Assembly: GCF_000968685.2 (NCBI RefSeq)
Contig: NZ_LAKD02000032.1
Coordinates: 124,001-188,000, forward strand
DNA length: 64,000 nt
Direction of reading: 5' to 3'
Origin: Streptomyces antioxidans
GTDB lineage: Bacteria; Actinomycetota; Actinomycetes; Streptomycetales; Streptomycetaceae
This document shows, one piece after another, positions 50,877 through 59,411 of the stretch (positions within the stretch are counted from its first letter, which is position 1; every line of letters starts with the position of its first letter). The position numbers were made by a program, and so were the translations under genes. A model generated the notes under the pieces. The model had not been told where the DNA came from. It made no database searches and saw only the letters and a list, made by a program, of their open reading frames with translations.

Positions 50877-50924
50877 TATGAGCGCTGCCGCTGCCGTGGC
50901 TTCTGTCGTGGCTTCTGCCGTCGT

Positions 50925-52451
50925 CTAGGAAGCCGCGTTCATCAGGTCCAGCGCACTGTGCTGTCGTGCCGCGTCGGTCTTGTCCAGCGGTCCTGACCAG
51001 CGCAGTCCGTACTGGTCCAGGGCGTTGCGGTCGGCGGCGTAGGCGCGGTCCGCCTGCCGTGTGAGGTAGGCCGTGTAGGGATGGTCGGGCAGGGCCGCGT
51101 TCAGCTTGGCCAGCCCCCGCACATGGGCGCCCTTGAACGACGGGCCGTCGGCGCCGCAGTCACCGGTCTCACAGGGGTCCCTGAGGATGCCGTCGGCCGT
51201 GTTGAGCCGGGTCGAGGTGGTGGCGGCCGTGCCGATGCGACGGGCCGTGTCGAGCACCGAGCCGTCGCCGGTCGCCCGGTGCAGCTCGCTCAGGCCGCCG
51301 AGCAGCACACCCTGGTTGTAGGACCAGACCTCGCCGCCGTTGTTCTTGCAGGTGCCCAGGTCGATGCCGTCGTTGACCAGGTTCGAGGAGTTCACCATGC
51401 CGGTGCCCTGGAACCAGGTCCACTCCGCCTCGGCCCGTTGGAGGTAGGCGGTGTCGCCGGGGATCCGGTTGTGCAGGGCGGCGTTCAGCTGGAGGTAGAG
51501 GGAGTTGGCGATGGCGTTCTTGTACGTCTTCGCGGTGCTCCACCACACCCCGCCGCCACAGGTGGAGTCCCAGTAGGAGGCCATGTAGTCGGCGTCGGCG
51601 CGGGCGGTGGCCAGATAGCGGGAGTCCCCGGTGAGGTCGTAGGCGGCCACCCACGCCAGGCCCCACCAGCCGGTGTCGTCGATGTAGTCGTTGCGGAACT
51701 GCCCGCCCTGCGCACCGAGGTTGAGGTCGTAGGTGCGGGCGATCGCGTACTCATAGCTGTGCATGCCCGTGACGCGGATGTTGTCGATGACGGCCGTGAG
51801 GGCGTTGGCCGAGTTCCACCAGCCGGTGGTGGAGAACAGCCCGGTGTCGTACGAGTAGAACGCCATCTGGGCGGTGGCGGCGGCCGTACGGCGGTCGCCC
51901 GCGTTCCAGGTCGTACGGGCCCACGGCGTGCACGCGATGTCGGCGCGGTCACCGGCCTTGCCGCAGGCCCGCAGCGCGCCGACGCCCTTGGCACCCCAGT
52001 CGTCCACGTTGTACATCAGGGTGCGCCAGCCGCGCTGTCCGGCGGGGACGGCGGTGTTGCCCAGACGGCTGCCGGAGGACCAGGTCCTGCCGCCGTCGAA
52101 CGAGCGGTCCAGCCACACCTCGTCGCCGGGGCTGCCGTTGTCGACGGACGCCCAGCCCATCGCGTCGGTGTCGTCGAAGTGCAGGGCGATCGAACGGGAG
52201 AAGACGGAGGCCGTGACGGGGGTGCGGCTCTGTGGGGCGAGCGCCGGGTCGCGGGCGTCGCAGTACTTGTTGCACACGGTGGCGGACGGCGCCGCTTCGG
52301 GCGTGGCCCTTTCGGCGGCGGCCCTTTGGGCGGTGGCCGCGTCCGCCGTGGCCGCTTCGGCCGTGCCCGAGAGGAGCTGCGGGGCCAGCAGGGCGAGTGC
52401 TCCGATGGCGAGGGCGGCCAGGCGGGTGCGCGGCGGTCTCTCTTGTCTCAT
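50925..52451 (-). CDS. Secreted GH76 family alpha-1,6-mannanase-like protein
   Basis: A 508-residue secreted enzyme with a Sec signal (LAALAIGALALLAPQLLSG, cleavage after AEA). An N-terminal beta domain with two Cys (TVCNKYCDARDP) precedes the (alpha/alpha)6 barrel at about 180-500. The catalytic Asp pair Asp258-Asp259 lies in YIDDTGWWGLAWV, the GH76 signature. Members cut alpha-1,6-mannan backbones of yeast and fungal walls or mycobacterial lipomannan. It lies 18 bases after a GH64 gene, clearly in one operon with it. Confidence 0.9.
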   Translation of the reverse strand: MRQERPPRTRLAALAIGALALLAPQLLSGTAEAATADAATAQRAAAERATPEAAPSATVCNKYCDARDPALAPQSRTPVTASVFSRSIALHFDDTDAMGWASVDNGSPGDEVWLDRSFDGGRTWSSGSRLGNTAVPAGQRGWRTLMYNVDDWGAKGVGALRACGKAGDRADIACTPWARTTWNAGDRRTAAATAQMAFYSYDTGLFSTTGWWNSANALTAVIDNIRVTGMHSYEYAIARTYDLNLGAQGGQFRNDYIDDTGWWGLAWVAAYDLTGDSRYLATARADADYMASYWDSTCGGGVWWSTAKTYKNAIANSLYLQLNAALHNRIPGDTAYLQRAEAEWTWFQGTGMVNSSNLVNDGIDLGTCKNNGGEVWSYNQGVLLGGLSELHRATGDGSVLDTARRIGTAATTSTRLNTADGILRDPCETGDCGADGPSFKGAHVRGLAKLNAALPDHPYTAYLTRQADRAYAADRNALDQYGLRWSGPLDKTDAARQHSALDLMNAAS

Positions 52452-52469
52452 ACCGTGCCTCCTCCCGGC

Positions 52470-53678
52470 CTAGTTGAAGGGGTCCAGGGTGATGGACGCC
52501 TGCTGCGGATCGCCGTCGTGGACCAGCGACTCGTGCTGGCCGACGTCGTCGAAGGCGAAGGCGTACGCCTTTCCGTCCGCCATCTGGCCGTGGATGACGC
52601 GCGCGTAGTGGTTGGTCACGCCGTCGGCGTAGAACCCCGCGCCGCCGGTGTCCGGCTGGTTGGGGTTGGTGAGCAGGGTCGTGCGGTTGTAGCCCGCGCA
52701 CAGGGTCCGCGAAATGGGGCCGCGCACCTGGTCGTTGGGGGCGTCAAGACGCTTGTAGCAGCCGAAGACGGAGTCGGAGTCCGGCTTCTGGAAGCTGGTG
52801 ACCACGGCTCCCGAACCATCGGTGAAGTTCATGACGTCGCCGGAGACCCGCCCGGAGTACCTGACGTTCGGCCGGTCGGCGAAGGGTGTGACCGTGAGGG
52901 TGGTGCCGGTGTACTTCTGCCACACCCGGTTGATGTAGTCGTCCATCGCGTTGGCGGGCAGGGCGCCCGCCTCGATGCCGTGCCCGGGTGACAGGGCCCG
53001 CAGCACGGTGCCGTCCGGGCGGGTCTGGATGAGCTTGTCCCAGCCGCCGGGCTGTGCGCGCAGTGCGTTGAGGACGCCGTTGTAGCCGCCGGGCTTGAGG
53101 TGACCGGTGGTCTTCGTGCCCCCGCCGGCGCCCTGCACGCCCACCGCGTAGGGCGCGGAGAACATGTCGACCTGGGTGCTGTTGATGTACAGCCCGGAGT
53201 CGTCGAGGGTGAACTCGCTCCAGTTGAACAGGATGTTCCGGTTGGGGTCGGAGGGGTTCTGCACGGCGGGCTGCACCAGACCACCGGTGGTCAGCCTGAA
53301 GTCGATCTTCTGGCCGTAGGAGAAGTAGACCCGACCGGAGAGCTTGGGGATGCGGATCGTCAGGGACTGGCCGCCCGCCGGTCCGGCGATCGACGCGTCG
53401 GGCGCCGGGGTGGGCGGGTTGCCGCCGGCGGGCCAGGGGTGGAAGGTCCCGGAGGCGTCGGCCCAGCCCTGCTGCCCGGTCGAGAGCAGGGTGCCGAGCG
53501 TATAGACGTAGATCTGGTCGCCGCGCCCGGAGTTATTGGTGAACTCCAGCGGGATCGTGCTCGGCACGGCCGGCCGGGCGGACGCCTCGGGGGCCAGTGC
53601 GGTCGCGCCCAGGGCCAGGAGCAAGGCCGACGCCCAGCAGGGCAGGGCCCGGAATCGGGTGGAGACGCGTCTGGACAT
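52470..53678 (-). CDS. Secreted GH64 family endo-beta-1,3-glucanase (laminaripentaose-producing type)
   Basis: Start ATG 53678 (GAGAGG upstream) gives 402 residues with a Sec signal (LPCWASALLLALGATALAPE). The GH64 fold begins IPLEFTNNSGRGDQIYVYTL and the catalytic acid Glu155 lies in LFNWSEFTLDD. RVYFSYGQKIDFRL, MFSAPYAVGVQGAG and FYADGVTNHYARVIHG are conserved family blocks. No separate carbohydrate-binding module is attached. It should release laminaripentaose from beta-1,3-glucan outside the cell. First gene of a pair with GH76, so the operon can attack both glucan and mannan of a yeast-like wall. Confidence 0.92.
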   Translation of the reverse strand: MSRRVSTRFRALPCWASALLLALGATALAPEASARPAVPSTIPLEFTNNSGRGDQIYVYTLGTLLSTGQQGWADASGTFHPWPAGGNPPTPAPDASIAGPAGGQSLTIRIPKLSGRVYFSYGQKIDFRLTTGGLVQPAVQNPSDPNRNILFNWSEFTLDDSGLYINSTQVDMFSAPYAVGVQGAGGGTKTTGHLKPGGYNGVLNALRAQPGGWDKLIQTRPDGTVLRALSPGHGIEAGALPANAMDDYINRVWQKYTGTTLTVTPFADRPNVRYSGRVSGDVMNFTDGSGAVVTSFQKPDSDSVFGCYKRLDAPNDQVRGPISRTLCAGYNRTTLLTNPNQPDTGGAGFYADGVTNHYARVIHGQMADGKAYAFAFDDVGQHESLVHDGDPQQASITLDPFN

Positions 53679-53755
53679 ACGCCACCTCTCGCGCGGCCGC
53701 ACGGCCGCGTCAGCGGGGGAAATGAGGAGTGCATATGAAGCGGGGGGTGCGCGGG

Positions 53756-53804
53756 GTACCGGGAGTGCGGTGGTGCCGGCAGTGCGGAGTTGTGCCGGTA
53801 GTGC
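53756..53804. repeat. Three 13-bp direct repeats upstream of the GH64-GH76 operon
   Basis: GTACCGGGAGTGC (53756), GTGCCGGCAGTGC (53773) and GTGCCGGTAGTGC (53792) are spaced 17 and 19 bases apart. They lie 78-127 bases upstream of the GH64 start, in the rest of a gene-free stretch (53679-54016). Confidence 0.65.
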
Positions 53805-53817
53805 CTTGTCATCATTG

Positions 53818-53834
53818 CAGTGAACATGTCACTG
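53818..53834. promoter_or_regulatory. 17-bp palindrome between GH64 and small-peptide genes
   Basis: CAGTGA (53818-53823) and TCACTG (53829-53834) are perfect arms around ACATG, in an A/T-richer patch that also has three GACAT copies. This is a plausible repressor site for the divergent promoters. Confidence 0.5.
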
Positions 53835-54016
53835 GACTAGACATAGACATCCTCATATGCCGACATCAGTGCATGGTGGCCGGGAACAGCCCGTGAGAGG
53901 TGGTGGCACACCGTGGCGAGGCGGCCCCGCGACCCGGCCGCACCACGCCCACGTGGGCTTTCGGGCGTAAAATCGGCAGCGTCCGCACCAGGGGGCACGA
54001 GGAGCGGAGGCATCAC

Positions 54017-54187
54017 ATGACCGAGGCAGCCCCCTCCCGCACCGAACGCGAACGGGAAACCGGCCATCCGGACGTGCCGTGGACGACCCCCTCGCAGGCC
54101 GAGGGCGAGCGCGACGACGAGACGGACACCGGGCACCCCGATGTACAGAGGTCGACTCCCTCACAGGCCGAAGGGGAGCGGGACTAG
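54017..54187 (+). CDS. Small acidic protein with internal tandem duplication
   Basis: A 56-residue frame starting ATG 54017 with GGAGG 7 bases upstream, the best ribosome site in the neighbourhood. It is hydrophilic, with no Cys and no hydrophobic segment. TGHPDV then TPSQAEGERD occurs twice (residues 15-33 and 38-56), making up two-thirds of the protein. I know no family. Lacking a leader, signal peptide or membrane helix, it is probably a cytosolic, disordered peptide. It precedes a TetR gene by 92 bases on the same strand. Confidence 0.6.
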   Translation: MTEAAPSRTERERETGHPDVPWTTPSQAEGERDDETDTGHPDVQRSTPSQAEGERD

Positions 54188-54279
54188 CCCTCCCGGGACT
54201 AGCCCCCCTCCCGGCCGCATGGCCAGGAGTCGGCGGCCGAGCGGCCCCGGCGGCTCGCTATCCTGGCCCGGGAGGCGAG

Positions 54280-54942
54280 ATGGCACGCGCGACACAGACC
54301 ACGGGCACGCCCGGCACCGGCCGACCGGCGGCACGCCACCACGGCAACCGGCACGGACGCAGCGAGCAGGCCCGGCTGGCGGTGCTGAACGCGGCCGACG
54401 ACCTGCTGGTCGAGAAGGGCTTCGCGGGCGTCACCATGGAGGGCATCGCCACCCGGGCCGGTGTCGCCAAACAGACCATCTACCGCTGGTGGAGCACCAA
54501 GACCGCCGTCCTCATGGACGCCTTCCTCCAGGACGTGGCCGAGGACCTGACCGTGCGCGACCTCGGCGACCTCGCCCGGGACCTGCGCACCTATCTGTGC
54601 GAGCTGGCCTGGTTCCTCAGCGCGTCCGACTCCGGTGCCGTCTTCAAGGCCCTGATCGCCCAGGCGCAGCACGATCCGGCGTTCGCCGGGGACTTCCGGT
54701 TGCGGTTCCTCGACGACCAGCGCGGCCGCGACCGGCTTCCGCTGGAACGGGCCGTGGAGCGCGGGGAGTTGCCGCCCGGCCTGGATCTGGTGGCCGAGAC
54801 CGACCAGCTCATGGGGCCCGTCTACTACCGGGTGCTGGTGACCGGCGAACCCGTCGGCCAGGAGTTCACCGACCGGCTCGTCGACGCCTTCCTCCACCGC
54901 CACGGACTGACGCCACCGCCCAAGGGCGGGCCGGTGCCGTGA
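54280..54942 (+). CDS. TetR family repressor
   Basis: Start ATG 54280 with GGAGG immediately upstream gives 220 residues. The HTH is ADDLLVEKGFAGVTMEGIAT then AKQTIYRWWSTKTAVLMDAF. The C-terminal TetR_C domain (AWFLSASDSGAVFKALIAQA, VERGELPPGLDLVAETDQLM) is the AcrR/YrhI-like type, usually linked to efflux or oxidoreductases. Its target is unclear: PL8 lyase downstream and the GH64-GH76 operon upstream are both candidates. Confidence 0.9.
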   Translation: MARATQTTGTPGTGRPAARHHGNRHGRSEQARLAVLNAADDLLVEKGFAGVTMEGIATRAGVAKQTIYRWWSTKTAVLMDAFLQDVAEDLTVRDLGDLARDLRTYLCELAWFLSASDSGAVFKALIAQAQHDPAFAGDFRLRFLDDQRGRDRLPLERAVERGELPPGLDLVAETDQLMGPVYYRVLVTGEPVGQEFTDRLVDAFLHRHGLTPPPKGGPVP

Positions 54943-55082
54943 CCGCCGGTGCCGGAACGGACCACGGATCGGCCGCACCCACCCCGATTCCGGCCCGTTC
55001 CGGCCCCGTGACAGGGGAAGCCGGGGTTGCTTCAATGGTCCGTCGGTTCCCGCCGGACCCCGTCGACCGTTGGAGCGTGTCC

Positions 55083-57647
55083 GTGCCCCTCTCGCGCCGT
55101 GCCCTCATCTCCACGCTCCCGTCCGCCGCCCTGGCCGCCGTGGCCCTGCCGCTGCGGGCACGGGCCGCGGGAGGTCCGGCCGCGGCCGGTGGTACGACGG
55201 CCGGGGCCGCTCACACCCGGCTGATCGACAACACCGTGGCCGTCTTCGCCGGGACGCGGGAGACCAACGCCCGCCCCGAGCCGCGCGCCAAGCTCGCCGC
55301 CATCGCCGCGACCGCCCGCTCCCGGCTCACCGCGATGGACCGCGCAGGTCAGGGCGAGCTCTTCCAGGGTCTCGCCCTGGGCACCAGCGATCCCAACCTG
55401 GTCAGCTCCTTCCAGTACCTCTACGAGATCGCCCTCGCCACCCGCACACCGGACGGCGGCACACCCTCCGGCCTCTACGGCGACACCGGTGTCCAGCGAC
55501 GCGTCATCGACGGTCTGATATGGCTCCATGAGCACTACTACGGCGACCAGTCCAAGGGCTACTACGGCAACTGGTTCACCTGGGAGATCGGCATCTCCAC
55601 CCACGTCAGCAAGGTGCTGGCGCTGCTCGCGGACGAACTCGCCGCCTACCGGCCCGATCTCGCCGCCACCTACGTGGCCTCGATGGACGCGTATCTGCGA
55701 AACGGCAAGGACGGTGACGTCGACCTCGACTCGCGCTTCCACACCGGCGCCAACCTCGCAGACATCACCACCAACCGCGTCCTCCAGGGCGCCGTGCTCG
55801 GCGACGACGCCCGGATCGCCAAGGCCCTCGCCGACCAGCTGACCATCCTGGCCACCATCGACCCGTATGAGCTGCGGCACGGGGTCACCGACGGCTTCTA
55901 CGCCGACGGCTCCTTCATCCAGCACGCGTCCGTGGCCTACACGGGCTCCTACGGCAAGGGCCTGCTCACCCGTGTCGTGCAGAGCGTCAAGATGCTCGAC
56001 GGCACCGGCTACACCACCGATGACCAGCTGGTCCGGGTCGCCCAGGGGTGGGTGGTGGACGGCTTCGCACCGCTGCTCTTCGAGGGCTGGCTGATGGAGA
56101 TCGTCAAGGGGCGCGGGGTGTCCCGGCCGGCCACCGGATACGCCGACGCGGCCGAGGTGGTGGAGGCCGTGGTGGGCCTGTCCGCCCATGCCACCGGCGC
56201 CGACGCCACGGCGCTCAAGGGCTATGTGGCGTATCTGCGGCAGACCTCGAAGGCCACGCTCGACCCTTCGGCGTTCGTGTCCCCGGTGTCCATCACGGCC
56301 TACGCCGACATCCTCGCCGACTCCTCGGTCCCGGCGGGCGACCTCGGGCCCGCCGAGCACCATGTGGCGTTCAACGCGATGGACAGGACCGTCCACCGGC
56401 GCCCCGGCTACGCCTTCGCCCTGGCCCGGAGCTCGTCCAGGATCAGCAGATACGAGTACATGAGCGGGGAGAACCTGATGCCCTGGTTCCAGGGGGACGG
56501 TGCCCACCACCTGTATCTGTCCGGCCAGGACCAGACCCAGGCGTTCGGCGTCGACTACCTCACCGCCGTGCCGCCCCACCGCCTCGCCGGTGTCACCGCC
56601 CCCGTGGAGACCCGCCGCACGGTCCCCGAGCTCTACGGCACGCCCTGGTACGACAACCCCGAGCGTGGCTTCACCTCCTCCTCGGAGTCGCAGAACACCT
56701 ATGTCTACTTCCCCCGGAGCACCCACCCGTTCTCCGGTGGCGCCGCCCTGGGCCCGTACGGGGTGGCGGGGTTCGTCCAGTCCGACGACGTGGCGTACGC
56801 CGCGAAGCAGGCGGGCGACCTGCCCGAGGACTTCGTGGTGTACCGCGACGCCGACGCCACCAAGTCGTGGTTCCTGTTCGACGACGAGATCGTGGTGCTG
56901 GCCGCGGGGGTCGGCGACGCCGCCGGCCGCCCGGTGACGACCACCCTCGACACCCGGATCGCCGCGCCTTCGGACACCCTCACCCTCACCGGGCGGCGCC
57001 GCGGCGGTGCGCACTGGTCCGGCACCGGCACGGCCCCGCTCGCCTGGCTGCGCTACGCCAATGCCACCCGGGCCGCCTCGGTCGGGTATGTCTTCCTGGA
57101 CGGCCCGCCGCCCACCGTCACACTGGACACCGTCACCCGCAGCCGCCGCGCGGTCCGGCTCGCCAACCCCGACACACCGGTGACCAAACAGCTCTTCGCG
57201 GTCACGGTGGAGCGAGCCGCTGACGCGCCGCACACCTCGATGGCGTACGCCCTCGTCCCGAACGCCACCGAGCGCCAACTGGGCGGCTACGCCCGTCATC
57301 CGCTCGCCGTCCTGGCCAACACCACCCGGCTCCAGGCCGTGGCCCACCGGGACTTGCGGATCACCGCGCTCAACGCCTTCGCCCCCGGCGGCCACCACGC
57401 CGGGCGGCTGTCGGTGCGCGGGCCCGCCTCGGTGATCCTGCGGGAGACCCACGACGGCGGCGTGGCGGTCGCGGTGTCCGACCCGACCACCGAGCGCGAC
57501 ACGGTCTCGGTCGTCATCCGGGGCCGGAGGATGCGGACCGTGGCGGCGGACGACGGTGTCCGGGTGAGCCGGGTCCCCGGCGGCACCCGGATCGTCGTCA
57601 CCACCCGCCGCGCCTACGGCCGGAGCTTCACCGCGACGCTGCGCTGA
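55083..57647 (+). CDS. Secreted polysaccharide lyase family 8 (hyaluronate/chondroitin/xanthan lyase type)
   Basis: Start GTG 55083, with GGAG 7 bases upstream, gives 854 residues. ATG 55035 is in frame but lacks a site. A Tat-like signal SRRALISTLPSAALAAVALP opens the protein. The alpha/alpha toroid has the substrate cleft NWFTWEIGIST (163 onward) and a likely catalytic set Asn224 (TGANLADI), His281 (SFIQHASVAY) and Tyr290 (TGSYGKG), with the His-Tyr spacing of known PL8 enzymes. A large beta-sandwich C-terminus follows. It cleaves a uronic-acid-containing polymer by elimination; which polymer is not readable. It overlaps the converging permease gene by 20 bases. Confidence 0.9.
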   Translation: MPLSRRALISTLPSAALAAVALPLRARAAGGPAAAGGTTAGAAHTRLIDNTVAVFAGTRETNARPEPRAKLAAIAATARSRLTAMDRAGQGELFQGLALGTSDPNLVSSFQYLYEIALATRTPDGGTPSGLYGDTGVQRRVIDGLIWLHEHYYGDQSKGYYGNWFTWEIGISTHVSKVLALLADELAAYRPDLAATYVASMDAYLRNGKDGDVDLDSRFHTGANLADITTNRVLQGAVLGDDARIAKALADQLTILATIDPYELRHGVTDGFYADGSFIQHASVAYTGSYGKGLLTRVVQSVKMLDGTGYTTDDQLVRVAQGWVVDGFAPLLFEGWLMEIVKGRGVSRPATGYADAAEVVEAVVGLSAHATGADATALKGYVAYLRQTSKATLDPSAFVSPVSITAYADILADSSVPAGDLGPAEHHVAFNAMDRTVHRRPGYAFALARSSSRISRYEYMSGENLMPWFQGDGAHHLYLSGQDQTQAFGVDYLTAVPPHRLAGVTAPVETRRTVPELYGTPWYDNPERGFTSSSESQNTYVYFPRSTHPFSGGAALGPYGVAGFVQSDDVAYAAKQAGDLPEDFVVYRDADATKSWFLFDDEIVVLAAGVGDAAGRPVTTTLDTRIAAPSDTLTLTGRRRGGAHWSGTGTAPLAWLRYANATRAASVGYVFLDGPPPTVTLDTVTRSRRAVRLANPDTPVTKQLFAVTVERAADAPHTSMAYALVPNATERQLGGYARHPLAVLANTTRLQAVAHRDLRITALNAFAPGGHHAGRLSVRGPASVILRETHDGGVAVAVSDPTTERDTVSVVIRGRRMRTVAADDGVRVSRVPGGTRIVVTTRRAYGRSFTATLR

Positions 57648-59238
57648 TCCGCGAGGTCCGCAGGTGCTGGGCGCCCGCGCGGACCGCCCACAGGAACACG
57701 GCGAGCGCGAGGACGCCCACCGTCACGGTGTCGTACGGCGCCGGGAGGCGGCCGGAGCCACCGAAGGTGCCCAGCCACGACAGCGCGGTCAGCGCGGCCA
57801 GGTGGAAGACCAGCCAGGCGCCGCGCCGCAGCTCCTCCCCCAGCGGTGTGTCCCCGTCCTCGCGGCGCTGCAGCAGGAACAACACGGCGCCGAGCAGGAC
57901 GAAGGGCAGCGCGAGCCGCAGATCGTGCCAGCCGGACCAGTAGACGAACTCACTGGCCACCACGAAACTCACCGGTGCGATCCAGTGCACCCCCGGCACC
58001 TGGCCCTCGGCCCGTGCCACTCCCCGCTCGCGGTCATGTGCCCGGAACGCCGCGACGGCCACCGCCGAGGCGGCGTAGATCAGCAGATACATGTCGCCCA
58101 TCACGCTCACGATGTCCTGCCAGCCGCCGAAGGGCAGCATGAAGACGACGATGACCGCGAGGTTGAGCAGCAGCGCCCGGCGCGCCACTCCGGACCAGGG
58201 ATGGATGCGCATGAAGAAGCGGGGCAGCAGACCGTTCTTGGCCAGGGCGTACGTATGGCGAGCGTCGATGGCCACGCCCACATAGGCCGATCCGCCCGGG
58301 GAGACCACCGCGTCGGCGTAGAGCAGCGTGGCCAGCCAGTGGAGGTTGAGCACCAGGGCGAGCTGTCCGAAGGGCGACTCGAAGTCGACGCCCTTCCAGC
58401 CGTGACCCAGCAGCGCCTCGGGCACCGTGTACAGGAACGCCAGCTGGAGCCCGAGGTAGACCAGCACGGCCAGCCCGATCCCGGTGAGCACCGCGGCCGG
58501 TACGTTACGGCGCGGATTGCGGGCCTCACCGGAGAAGTCGAGCGGCGCCTGGAAACCGTTGACGGAGTACACGATGCCGCCGCCGGCGAGTGCGGTCAGG
58601 CAGGCCGCGTAGCCGTACGGGGCGAAACCGCCGTGCTCGGTGAGGCGTCCGGAGTGGGTGCCGGACAGGAACAGCGCACCGATGGTGAGGAGGGGGACGA
58701 CGACCTTGAACACCGAGATCAGATTGTTCAGCCGGGCGAATATCCGCACCGCGAACCAGTTGAAGGCCGTCAGCACGACACTCAGCGCGACGGCCACCGC
58801 GACGCCGGAGGCGCTGAGGGTGGTGCCGTTGTAGAGCCCCGGCAGATAGTGCGCGGCGTACTCCATGATGGCGCTGATCTCGGCCGCCGTACCGCCCACC
58901 GAGAGCAGCACCGACCAGCCGACCAGCGTGCCGACCAGCCGTCCGCTGGCGTACAGCGGCCAGCGCACGGTGCCGCCGCCCTCCGGGCGAGTGGCGCCGA
59001 GCTCCACCATGACCAGCGCGATCAGGGCGCACAGCACACCCGCCGCGATCCAGGACAGCAGGGCGGCGGGGCCGGCGGTCTGGGCGGCGTACAGCGCCGC
59101 GAACAGCCACCCGGACCCCAGGATGTTGGAGAACCCGATCGCGGTCAGGGCCCAGAATCCGAGGTCCTTGTGGAGTCGTCCCTCCTCGGTGAGCACCTCC
59201 GGCTCGGCGATGGACTCTGGTGGGGGGTTCTGCGACAC
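57628..59238 (-). CDS. APC superfamily amino acid permease
   Basis: Start GTG 59238 (GAGGAG upstream) gives 536 residues with about 12-14 helices. TM1 has the broken-helix substrate motif LTAIGFSNILGSGWLFAALY; YSVNGFQAPLDFSGEARNPR is the TM6 region typical of the AGT/YveA-like aspartate/glutamate branch. DARHTYALAKNGLLPRFF is the conserved cytoplasmic loop. It probably imports an amino acid with protons. Its 3' end overlaps the PL8 gene tail-to-tail. Confidence 0.9.
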   Translation of the reverse strand: MSQNPPPESIAEPEVLTEEGRLHKDLGFWALTAIGFSNILGSGWLFAALYAAQTAGPAALLSWIAAGVLCALIALVMVELGATRPEGGGTVRWPLYASGRLVGTLVGWSVLLSVGGTAAEISAIMEYAAHYLPGLYNGTTLSASGVAVAVALSVVLTAFNWFAVRIFARLNNLISVFKVVVPLLTIGALFLSGTHSGRLTEHGGFAPYGYAACLTALAGGGIVYSVNGFQAPLDFSGEARNPRRNVPAAVLTGIGLAVLVYLGLQLAFLYTVPEALLGHGWKGVDFESPFGQLALVLNLHWLATLLYADAVVSPGGSAYVGVAIDARHTYALAKNGLLPRFFMRIHPWSGVARRALLLNLAVIVVFMLPFGGWQDIVSVMGDMYLLIYAASAVAVAAFRAHDRERGVARAEGQVPGVHWIAPVSFVVASEFVYWSGWHDLRLALPFVLLGAVLFLLQRREDGDTPLGEELRRGAWLVFHLAALTALSWLGTFGGSGRLPAPYDTVTVGVLALAVFLWAVRAGAQHLRTSRISAASR

Positions 59239-59411
59239 GGCGGCCTGTCTCCTCGGTGGTGCACGAACTCTGCAAGGGCCCAGCGTGCCACGCGTGCCAA
59301 GGGGCTCCGTCGACGTGCCCCTGGCCCGGGTGCGGGCGCGGGCGAGGCGTTCGACGGAAAAACACCCTCCGCCGGAGGGGAACCGCCGCATACCGGCCGG
59401 GGCGTGTTCTC

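Noticed and set aside
54017..54187. RiPP precursor
   Set aside because: No leader cleavage motif, no Cys or hydrophobic core and no maturation enzyme beside it; kept as a small hypothetical protein.
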